Assembly (NCBI GenBank): GCA_029557025.1
Contig: JAKPRU010000983.1
Coordinates: forward strand, 1-5,864
Length of the DNA stretch: 5,864 nt
Origin: Candidatus Omnitrophota bacterium
Lineage (GTDB): Bacteria; Hinthialibacterota; Hinthialibacteria; Hinthialibacterales; JAKPRU01
Reading direction: 5' to 3'
Part shown: positions 1 through 5,864 of the stretch, one piece after another
Numbering within the stretch: position 1 is the stretch's first letter
Layout: each line of letters starts with the position of its first letter
The notes under the pieces: generated by a model
Databases searched by the model: none
What the model saw: only the letters and a program-made list of their open reading frames with translations
Told to the model about the DNA's origin: nothing
Translations under genes and position numbers: made by a program

Positions 1-125
1 CGCCGTCTGAAAGACCCTGATACTGAATGATCCGTATCGACCCGTTTACGGGGGGCGTTATTCGTGACAGGATCCTTGCGGCACACCGACTCGGCCGAAA
101 TCCCGTCCGCTGACCAGATGCGACT
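1..125. other. Upstream region, possibly with the tail of a preceding gene
   Basis: No complete gene is visible here. On the plus strand, frame 1 is open from base 1 to a TGA at 28-30 and would encode RRLKDPDTE. This could be the last nine codons of an upstream gene, but nine codons cannot establish coding. A short inverted repeat (CCCG/CGGG around TTTA, 41-52) follows; it has no T-run, so I do not call it a terminator. I found no convincing -35/-10 pair for the downstream gene. Confidence 0.3.
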
Positions 126-130
126 GGAGG
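126..130 (+). promoter_or_regulatory. Ribosome binding site of the glycosidase-like gene
   Basis: GGAGG lies four bases before the ATG at 135. It is a strong Shine-Dalgarno match and supports this start over the out-of-frame ATG at 118, whose frame closes after about 23 codons. Confidence 0.75.
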
Positions 131-134
131 CAAT

Positions 135-2522
135 ATGGACAATATCCTATACCGTCATCGACTTCCCGGATCGCTGTTGTTCCCCATGATGATTGGAATG
201 TTGTCTTGTTTGTGGACGTTCGCCTCGTCCGCGCAATCCCAGGGAGTAGTCACGTCCCGGGAATTTGCCCGAGAAGTGGAACGTGTCCTCCCCGAGGAAG
301 CACCCTACGCTTACCACCGCAGACTGTCGGAAAGCCCCGTACACACCCCTGGTCGCACCCCCGGGACCTCGCTTCAGTCCGGAGAAATCGCAATACCCGA
401 CCAAAGTTGGACACTGGCCTGGAACAAGAACAGTTCCGTCGTTCTGAACACTGCAGTCGAGGACTTTCGCGACTACCTGGAGGTGTCCATGAACGTCAAC
501 GCAACGCCCGCGGCCAAGGATTCCCTGGAAGACTGGCAGGGCATGACCCGCTGTATCGTGGTGGGAACGCGCGACCAGTTGCCGGGATGCGGAAATGCGC
601 TGGATGGCCCCAAGGATTACGAAATCATCGCCGGGCCCGAACGGCTGCTCGTATGCGGATACGACGAGCGCGGCGCCATGTTCGGCCTGTACAACCTCGA
701 GGCCCGTATGAACCTCCGCGAAGCACCGTTCCTCCCAGCGGACCTCAATACCATCCGGTACAGCCTGTACGATACGCGCATGGTGCATTCCTGGATGGGC
801 TGGATGGATTGGCCGGACAAGGTATTGTCCCATCTGGTCCACGACGGCTTTGACGGTATATTTGCCTCTTGCTACGCCAACCCGACCGGCGACCGTACCG
901 CGGCAGAAACCGTGACTGAGTTCTACGGGCGCATGCTCTACCTCGTTCGCGGACAGGACCCCACACGGATGCGGAACCTGATAGACCGTGCCGCACGATT
1001 CGGACTTAAGGTCTATGCGCCGGTGATCTATCGATACATGGGAGACCAGGAGAGCGAAGCGGGGCTGCGTACCCTGATGCGAGACATGCTGAAGGATTTC
1101 CCGGACATACAGGGCTATATCCTGCTGACAGAGGGCTTCTGGTACAAGCAATGGGGCGGAGGCCACGGTGCAAGCAAGGAGTACCTGGAGGACTGGGCGC
1201 AAAATTGGAGCCGGGCAGTCGGAATCGTGGCGGAAGAGTGTCATGCGGTGAATCCGGCCATCGAAATACTGCCTTGGGAATATAACATTGATTTCCGGCC
1301 GCAGAACGTCGAAATGAAACGATATTTCATCCAGCAGTTGCCCGAGGATGCAACTCCACTTTTAACTTGGGAGAACGGCAAGAGTTTTGAAATCGACGGG
1401 CTGCAGGGATACCTCCGCGATTATTCACTGAACCAGGTCGGACCTGCCGAAGTGACTGATGCACAGATTGCGGCGGCGCGCGGGCGAAACATGAAGATCT
1501 ACAGCAAGGCGGACACGTTCGCGTCCTGGCAGTACGGTACCATTCCCTACCTTCCGTTCCCTTTCCAATGGTATGAACGCTACAAGGCACTCGAAAAATA
1601 CGGGGTAAATGGTACCCTGGAAAGTTGGAGCTCCGGCTACACCCCGAATTTCATGACTCATCTCCGGGCGTGGACCTGCTGGAGCGATGCGCCTCCCTTC
1701 GAGGACCTGCTGAAACAAACCGCGGCACACCTCTTCGGCAGCGCTAACACCGACTTGGCTCTGACGGCGTGGGACCATTTCAGCCGAGCCATTCGCCTGG
1801 TGCTGGATACCGGTCCCAATTTCGGCACCAACAACGCAGTCGGCAACCCGATCTTCCTGCAGGAGCCACCTTTGCGCACCATGACGTTCACGCACTCGTG
1901 GACGGACCACGACAAGTGGACCGGATACCTGGGAGCCCAAATCAACCCCTACTGGCCCTTCACGGTAACGCGAATGGTCTTTTACCCGGATTTCACCAAC
2001 AAAGCCAACATGGCCGAGATTTACGCCAGGGGAGCAACAGGAGTGGAGACCGGTTCGGAAACAAAACTCCTTCCCCTCTTTCTTAAATACTTGGGCCTCG
2101 CCAACGAACAAATGGAACAGGGTCTGCACCTGTACCGCGAGGCTGCCCTCCGGAGCCCGGAGTCCAAACGAACGTGTGCAGTCCGGGAAGTGGTGATCGC
2201 CGAACAGATTCAGCGAATGATCCAGAGCGATTCGGCTATCCTCGAATTCGAAGACCTGCGGCTACAATCAGAGGCCGAACAAGACCCCGAAAGACGTTCC
2301 GGAATGCTGGACAGGATGGAACAGATTCTCCGCGAGGAAATCGAACGCACGGAACTCGCCCTGATTGCCGCACGTCGCGATTCCCGCCTCGGCTTCCAGT
2401 TTGAGCAAGACTACGTCCATACCCCGTATTCGCTGCGCGAAAAATTGGAAAGCCTGCACGAAACCCTGGAACAGCAAGTACCCAAGAGACGCGCAGCAGT
2501 CGCCGAATCGGCGCCAAAATGA
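135..2522 (+). CDS. Exported glycoside hydrolase-like protein with GH20-type N-terminal domain
   Basis: A complete 795-residue protein, probably a secreted or periplasmic glycosidase. Residues 1-33 look like a Sec signal peptide: basic RHR, a hydrophobic stretch from about 13 to 30, and a likely cut after ASSA. Residues about 83-205 resemble the zincin-like N-terminal domain of GH20 hexosaminidases and alpha-glucuronidases (DYEIIAG, then a CGYDERGAMFGLYNLE segment at 174-189). From about 206 the pattern suits a TIM-barrel: DTRMVHSWMGW at 213-223, GFDGIFAS at 238-245, LKVYAPV at 291-297. Candidate catalytic acids at strand ends are E333 (LLTEGFWY), E382 (LPWEYN), E413 (TWENG) and E496 (TLESWSSG). 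The region from about 520 is mostly helical; the last 130 residues are charged and contain ARRDSRLGF (746-754), an ending I associate with large PVC-type glycosidases. The start is supported by GGAGG at 126-130. Exported location is well supported, glycosidase fold moderately, and the exact CAZy family and substrate are unknown. A catalytically inactive glycan-binding relative is possible. Confidence 0.85.
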   Translation: MDNILYRHRLPGSLLFPMMIGMLSCLWTFASSAQSQGVVTSREFAREVERVLPEEAPYAYHRRLSESPVHTPGRTPGTSLQSGEIAIPDQSWTLAWNKNSSVVLNTAVEDFRDYLEVSMNVNATPAAKDSLEDWQGMTRCIVVGTRDQLPGCGNALDGPKDYEIIAGPERLLVCGYDERGAMFGLYNLEARMNLREAPFLPADLNTIRYSLYDTRMVHSWMGWMDWPDKVLSHLVHDGFDGIFASCYANPTGDRTAAETVTEFYGRMLYLVRGQDPTRMRNLIDRAARFGLKVYAPVIYRYMGDQESEAGLRTLMRDMLKDFPDIQGYILLTEGFWYKQWGGGHGASKEYLEDWAQNWSRAVGIVAEECHAVNPAIEILPWEYNIDFRPQNVEMKRYFIQQLPEDATPLLTWENGKSFEIDGLQGYLRDYSLNQVGPAEVTDAQIAAARGRNMKIYSKADTFASWQYGTIPYLPFPFQWYERYKALEKYGVNGTLESWSSGYTPNFMTHLRAWTCWSDAPPFEDLLKQTAAHLFGSANTDLALTAWDHFSRAIRLVLDTGPNFGTNNAVGNPIFLQEPPLRTMTFTHSWTDHDKWTGYLGAQINPYWPFTVTRMVFYPDFTNKANMAEIYARGATGVETGSETKLLPLFLKYLGLANEQMEQGLHLYREAALRSPESKRTCAVREVVIAEQIQRMIQSDSAILEFEDLRLQSEAEQDPERRSGMLDRMEQILREEIERTELALIAARRDSRLGFQFEQDYVHTPYSLREKLESLHETLEQQVPKRRAAVAESAPK

Positions 2523-2545
2523 ACTTCAATTCATAGGAAGATTGA

Positions 2546-2558
2546 CGAGAATTTCTCG
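2546..2558. repeat. Short inverted repeat after the glycosidase-like gene
   Basis: CGAGA and TCTCG form a perfect five-pair stem around ATT, 24 bases after the stop codon. The position would suit transcription termination, but the stem is short and AT-rich and no T-run follows directly (the nearest, TTCTTTT, is about 15 bases on). It is at best a weak terminator. Confidence 0.25.
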
Positions 2559-2616
2559 AATGCACGATGATGATTCTTTTGGATCTTCTTCATTCTTTTG
2601 CGCACAAAGCATACTC

Positions 2617-2645
2617 TTGAAAGGATTTGGGGGTTCTGTTAAACT
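2617..2645 (+). promoter_or_regulatory. Candidate sigma-70 promoter for the M4 protease gene
   Basis: TTGAAA at 2617-2622 matches five of six bases of the -35 consensus. After exactly 17 bases, TAAACT at 2640-2645 matches four of six bases of the -10 consensus and is directly preceded by TGT, fitting an extended -10 element. Transcription would start near 2652, giving an untranslated leader of about 208 bases. The consensus is drawn from well-studied bacteria and the host is unknown, so this is a candidate only. Confidence 0.4.
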
Positions 2646-2763
2646 TGGACCGATAAAGAAAGTCTTTGCCCCTGTGCAGGATGCGTGTTTGCCTCGTTGC
2701 TTCTAGCTACTCTTTCGGGACGCTGACTCGGTACCACGGAGATACGACACATTCTGCACTCGT

Positions 2764-2845
2764 GTTATCGCCTCCCATTAGCGTACGAAAGCGACTGGGT
2801 ATTCGAACGGGACGGGCGTCTACCTGAGGTAGTCGCCTCCCATAA
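2764..2845. repeat. Imperfect 17-bp direct repeat in the protease leader
   Basis: Copies at 2764-2780 and 2829-2845 agree at 14 of 17 positions, including an 11-base identical core TCGCCTCCCAT (2768-2778 and 2833-2843). They lie 65 bases apart. The second copy ends four bases before the protease ribosome binding site. The core contains CCTCC, complementary to a Shine-Dalgarno sequence. Confidence 0.6.
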
Positions 2846-2854
2846 GGGAAGGAG
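2791..2854 (+). promoter_or_regulatory. Possible folded leader covering the protease ribosome binding site
   Basis: GCGACT (2791-2796) is a perfect complement of AGTCGC (2831-2836). Immediately after the latter, CTCC (2837-2840) can pair with GGAG (2851-2854) of the Shine-Dalgarno sequence, or alternatively TCCC can pair with GGGA (2838-2841 with 2846-2849). TACC/GGTA around TGA (2821-2831) is a competing small hairpin. I do not recognise a known riboswitch class here. The pairing is seen directly; a regulatory role is inference. Confidence 0.3.
2849..2854 (+). promoter_or_regulatory. Ribosome binding site of the M4 protease gene
   Basis: AAGGAG sits five bases before the ATG at 2860. An in-frame TAG at 2830-2832 excludes starts farther upstream, so this site and the ATG at 2860 define the protein start. 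Confidence 0.8.
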
Positions 2855-2859
2855 CCGGT

Positions 2860-5800
2860 ATGCGCAACTGGTTTTCCACGCTTACCTTCTGGCGGGGGCG
2901 GTCCTTGGATATCACGCTATCACTGGTGTTAATACTCCTATACTCCTGTATTGCCCACGCACAGCCGGGCACTCCTGCGAATCAGCAGGCCGCAGAACTT
3001 CGAATGCAGAAGATAAACGCCCTTACCTCCCGCATACAAGGAGGGGCTCCATCCGAAACACGGGCATACTTGAACCAGGATGGGTACGTGCGATTTCTCG
3101 CTACGCCGCGCAATGCCTCCCTCCCCGCAATCGGGGTGGGTTCCCTCCAGGAAAAAGCACGCGCATTTATTCTTGATAACAGCGCCGTTTTCATGGACGA
3201 ATCTCCCCGTGTTGATTTCCGGACAATAAGAACGACTTCTAGAGAAGACGCGGCTTATGTCCGCATGGAACAGGTTTACTCGAACATCCCGATTTTCTGT
3301 GCGCAGACCGTAGTCCAGTTTTCGGAACAGGACGGTATCGCCTGCGTATTCGCCGACATCAAACATACCTTGCAGGACCTGGATTCAGGACGCATATCCC
3401 TCTTGCCCACCCTGACGGCTGACCAGGCCCGAACATGCGCCGTATCCTTGACTACCTCCAGGGCTGCCGCGACTCCAAAGGAACCGAAAAAGGATAACGG
3501 TTTTTCCCAACCATTACCTAGTCTCTGGCCGAACGACGCATACGCTTCTCTGAAATTCGAAGCCGGGCCGGCTACACTTATGATCTTCGCGCCGGAAATT
3601 GTAGGCACGACTGGGAAAACCCGGTTGGTCTGGAATATAACGCTGACCGCTGCGAGCCATCCGGAAATCGCGGAACGCACATTGATCGACGCCCATACCG
3701 GGGAACTGGCTTTCCATCATCCCCTGATCGCCCGTGCACTGAGCAGGGCCATCTATGACGCTAACAATACTTCCAGCGATCCGGGAACCCTGGTCAGATC
3801 TGAGGGGAGCACGCCCGTTGCCCTGACGGATGCGAACCTGGCCTATGACTACTTTGGGGATACCTATGCCTTCTATCTGGCCGAACACGCCCGTGACGGT
3901 ATTGATAATGCCGGTATGACCATGAGCGGAACGGTCCGTTATTGTTATCCTGACGAACCCTGCCCTTTTGAGAATGCATTCTGGAGCGATTCTACGGAGC
4001 GAATGTACTTTGGACAGGATTATGCTTCGGCAGACGATGTGGTTGCCCATGAATTAACCCACGGCGTCACCAGCCATGAGTCCAACTTGATCTATTTCAA
4101 TGAATCAGGCGCCATGAACGAGTCCTTCTCGGATATGTGGGGCGAATGGATCGACCAAGGCAACGGGGCAGGATTGGACGGACCGACCTACGACTGGCTT
4201 GTCGGGGAGGATTTGCCCATTGGGGCATTCCGCAATATGGCAAACCCGCCGGCTTTCAGCGACCCCGACCGCATGGGCAGCCCTCTCTACTCGGCATACA
4301 TCGCGGATGAGGGTAGCGTTCACCTTAATTCCGGCATTGGAAATAAACTGTGTTACTTGCTGACAGTAGGCGGCTCCTTTAACGGACGCACCGTTTCACC
4401 CTTCGGTATGCACCGCACCGCGGACCTTTTCTATGAGTGCCAGGCAAACCTGTTGACCAGCGCCTCTGATTATTCCGACCTGTATGCGCTCCTGGTACAG
4501 GCAGCCAGTAATCTGTCCTTCACCCAGCAGGAAATCAACAATCTTGTTGAGGCATGTCTGGCGGTTGAACTGGGAGTGCAACCCGTTCACAAAGCCATCA
4601 CCAGTTATAACGCAACCTGGGGTTTCCCCATGTTTACGGCGTATCAAGACTCTCGTACGCAGTCCATATTCCTGTCCTCGGAAATCGGGCGTTCCGGAAA
4701 AATTACTGGGTTGTCATTGCGTGTGGACACCGCACCGGGACAAACGATGAATAATTGGACCATCCGGATGAGAACTACCTCTGCAGATAGTTTCACTTCC
4801 GCCAGTTTTGAAGCTCCGACCGGTTGGACCACCTGTTACCAGGGTAATGTCACCATAACTTCCGCGGGACAGGCGTTGTTTACCTTTTCCACGCCGTTCC
4901 TCTATGACGGGACCAGCAATCTAATGGTGGATTTCAGCCACAACAACAGCAGTTACACTACTGCCGGAATCTGCTTCGCCACGGTGACCGACGGCGACAG
5001 AACCGTGATTGGCGCGGCTGACAGCCATATCACGTACCCGGACCCGCTGCAATGGACGGGAACCTCCCTGCCAAATACTCCCAATAAAGCTCCCTATTAC
5101 CCCATGCGCGAATTGTCCGTCGCAGTACCTTCCATTGCACTGTCCTTCAGCGCACCTGCCGCTGTTGTAACTGATGTGACAAGCCTAAAACCCGACGGGG
5201 CATACACCGCCGGGGAAGTTATAGATATCGATATTACCTTCTCTACAACGGTCAACGTAACAGGAACACCACGGCTGGAATTGGAGACAGGTGTAACAAA
5301 CCGCTTTGCTACCTACCTTGAAGGCAGTGGAACAAACAACCTGAAATTCCGGTACCTTGTGGAGACCGGAGACAGCACGCCTGACTTGGACTACACGAAC
5401 GCCGGTGCCCTGCGCCCCGAAAACGGAACCATCAAGGACATTGCCACGCTTACAGAAGCCATTCTGACACTGCCTGCGCCAGGGGCAGCCCATTCCCTCG
5501 GGGGGAACAAGAGTATCTTGATAGACACCGCCCCACCAGTGATCACGAACTGTGCTACAGATCCGGGACCGCTTCCGCTGGACGGGAATTGTTCCGCGCT
5601 GCTTCCTGACCTGACGGCGACCGTGACCGCTTCCGACGACCATGGCATTCCGACCATTACCCAGGTCCCCCCATCCGGGACTGCCATCGATATCGCTACG
5701 CCTGTAACCTTTACGGCGACGGACAGCGCCGGGAACGCCGTCACGTGCGAGATCACTGTAACCGTCATTGATAACACCGCCCCCGTAATCATCACGTGTG

Positions 5801-5864
5801 CAGATAACCCTGGCCCTCTTGCAGTAGACACGAACTGCACCGCACTTCTACCTGACCTCACTGG
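2860..5864 (+). CDS. Secreted M4 (thermolysin-family) metallopeptidase with Ig-like and HYR tail, partial at the 3' end
   Basis: The frame is open for 1001 codons and runs off the window. Residues 1-34 are a Sec signal peptide, cut probably after AHA. Residues about 35-290 form the propeptide: an FTP-like part (MEQVYSNIPIF at 135-145) and a PepSY-like part near 258-289. The M4 catalytic domain spans about 298-572. Zinc ligands are H397 and H401 (HELTH, with catalytic E398) and E421 in GAMNESFSD; H488 in VHLNSGIGNK corresponds to thermolysin His231. All core residues are present, so an active zinc endopeptidase is expected, autoprocessed outside the cytoplasm. Residues about 580-757 form a beta-sandwich-type domain (WTIRMR, then TPFLYDGTSNLMVDF), about 770-888 an Ig-like domain (GEVIDIDITF, DLDY), and from 889 HYR repeats begin. 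The tail probably binds a surface or substrate. Start: AAGGAG five bases upstream and an upstream in-frame stop. Family assignment is very secure; tail function is inferred, and any C-terminal anchor or sorting signal lies outside the window. Confidence 0.95.
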   Translation, partial: MRNWFSTLTFWRGRSLDITLSLVLILLYSCIAHAQPGTPANQQAAELRMQKINALTSRIQGGAPSETRAYLNQDGYVRFLATPRNASLPAIGVGSLQEKARAFILDNSAVFMDESPRVDFRTIRTTSREDAAYVRMEQVYSNIPIFCAQTVVQFSEQDGIACVFADIKHTLQDLDSGRISLLPTLTADQARTCAVSLTTSRAAATPKEPKKDNGFSQPLPSLWPNDAYASLKFEAGPATLMIFAPEIVGTTGKTRLVWNITLTAASHPEIAERTLIDAHTGELAFHHPLIARALSRAIYDANNTSSDPGTLVRSEGSTPVALTDANLAYDYFGDTYAFYLAEHARDGIDNAGMTMSGTVRYCYPDEPCPFENAFWSDSTERMYFGQDYASADDVVAHELTHGVTSHESNLIYFNESGAMNESFSDMWGEWIDQGNGAGLDGPTYDWLVGEDLPIGAFRNMANPPAFSDPDRMGSPLYSAYIADEGSVHLNSGIGNKLCYLLTVGGSFNGRTVSPFGMHRTADLFYECQANLLTSASDYSDLYALLVQAASNLSFTQQEINNLVEACLAVELGVQPVHKAITSYNATWGFPMFTAYQDSRTQSIFLSSEIGRSGKITGLSLRVDTAPGQTMNNWTIRMRTTSADSFTSASFEAPTGWTTCYQGNVTITSAGQALFTFSTPFLYDGTSNLMVDFSHNNSSYTTAGICFATVTDGDRTVIGAADSHITYPDPLQWTGTSLPNTPNKAPYYPMRELSVAVPSIALSFSAPAAVVTDVTSLKPDGAYTAGEVIDIDITFSTTVNVTGTPRLELETGVTNRFATYLEGSGTNNLKFRYLVETGDSTPDLDYTNAGALRPENGTIKDIATLTEAILTLPAPGAAHSLGGNKSILIDTAPPVITNCATDPGPLPLDGNCSALLPDLTATVTASDDHGIPTITQVPPSGTAIDIATPVTFTATDSAGNAVTCEITVTVIDNTAPVIITCADNPGPLAVDTNCTALLPDLT
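5524..5864 (+). repeat. Tandem HYR (hyalin-type) domain repeats within the protease
   Basis: The unit beginning at residue 889 (DTAPPVITNC) recurs at residue 971 (DNTAPVIITC), an exact period of 82 residues or 246 bases. The 31 residues of unit 2 inside the window match unit 1 at 20 positions, including both cysteines (898/980 and 911/993) and the shared ALLPDLT. Unit 1 also has the typical DSAGNAVTC segment at 955-963. Unit 2 is cut by the window end. HYR is an immunoglobulin-like fold linked to adhesion in extracellular proteins. Confidence 0.85.

Larger units (their letters stand above)
2523..2859. other. Intergenic region and protease leader
   Basis: 337 bases without a credible gene. 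The first 140 bases are visibly richer in A and T than the flanking genes and contain two small inverted repeats: CGAGA/TCTCG at 2546-2558 and AAAGA/TCTTT at 2655-2667. A sigma-70-like promoter candidate follows at 2617-2645. The last 100 bases hold a direct repeat and complementary segments next to the protease ribosome binding site. The longest small open frame here (2560-2706, 48 codons) has no Shine-Dalgarno sequence and low-complexity content, so I treat it as non-coding. Confidence 0.6.

Noticed and set aside
120..127. GCGACTGG shared by the leaders of both genes (120-127 and 2791-2798)
   Set aside because: An eight-base match at different distances from the start codons is easily chance, and in the first copy it overlaps the ribosome binding site.
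207..209. Possible lipoprotein cysteine in the first protein (C25, MLSC), and likewise C30 in the protease (LYSC, 2947-2949)
   Set aside because: Neither has a good lipobox: M at -3 in the first and Y at -2 in the second. Both have a better type I cleavage site a few residues later (ASSA and AHA).
147..1244. Long minus-strand open frame (365 codons) opposite the glycosidase-like gene
   Set aside because: It lies wholly opposite a convincing coding gene with a signal peptide and ribosome binding site. Its translation has no recognisable domain, and long antisense frames are common in GC-rich coding DNA.
1425..2129. Minus-strand open frame of 234 codons
   Set aside because: It is fully antisense to the same gene, and its translation shows no motif or domain.
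2560..2706. Small plus-strand open frame of 48 codons in the intergenic region
   Set aside because: No Shine-Dalgarno sequence precedes its ATG, the candidate protease promoter lies inside it, and the translation (Asp/Ser/Phe-rich start) resembles no known small protein.
2791..2854. A cyclic-di-GMP (GEMM) riboswitch or hammerhead ribozyme in the protease leader
   Set aside because: Some short words (GGGACG, AGGTAG, CGAAA) recall these classes, but the defining conserved core segments and helix order are not present.
3514..4050. Minus-strand open frame of 178 codons opposite the protease
   Set aside because: The plus strand here encodes the propeptide and the M4 domain up to the HELTH motif; the antisense frame has no recognisable features.
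5391..5861. Minus-strand open frame with repetitive, valine-rich translation
   Set aside because: It is the antisense image of the Ig-like and HYR repeats; its apparent repetition comes from the plus-strand domains.
135..5864. A two-gene operon of glycosidase and protease
   Set aside because: The genes are on the same strand, but the 337-bp gap with its own promoter candidate makes co-transcription doubtful. The sequence alone cannot settle it.

Overview
The window carries two same-strand genes for exported proteins, separated by a 337-bp gap. Base composition is moderately GC-rich. The gene types (a secreted glycosidase-like protein with a GH20-type N-terminal domain, and a very large M4 metallopeptidase followed by beta-sandwich, Ig-like and HYR modules) suggest a heterotrophic, polymer-degrading bacterium. 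By recall of architectures only, the PVC superphylum (Lentisphaerota, Verrucomicrobiota, Planctomycetota) or Hydrogenedentota fits best; the sequence contains no taxonomic marker, so this is a weak inference.

Layout. Bases 1-134 are upstream sequence, possibly including the last codons of a preceding gene, and end in a GGAGG ribosome binding site. Bases 135-2522 encode a complete 795-residue exported protein with a signal peptide, a GH20/alpha-glucuronidase-type N-terminal domain, a probable TIM-barrel and a helical C-terminus. Bases 2523-2859 hold no credible gene but contain a candidate sigma-70 promoter (2617-2645), an imperfect 17-bp direct repeat, and complementary segments that could fold over the next gene's Shine-Dalgarno sequence. 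From 2860 to the window end a single frame stays open for 1001 codons. It encodes a secreted thermolysin-family (M4) metallopeptidase with all key catalytic residues, followed by a beta-sandwich domain, an Ig-like domain and at least two HYR repeats. The gene continues past base 5864.

How they work together. Both products are predicted to leave the cytoplasm and act on extracellular polymers, one probably on glycans and the other on protein. The large gap and the promoter candidate inside it argue for separate transcription of the protease. I found no tRNA, rRNA, CRISPR array, insertion sequence, phage gene or defence gene. The least explained parts are the protease leader and the substrate and family of the glycosidase-like protein.
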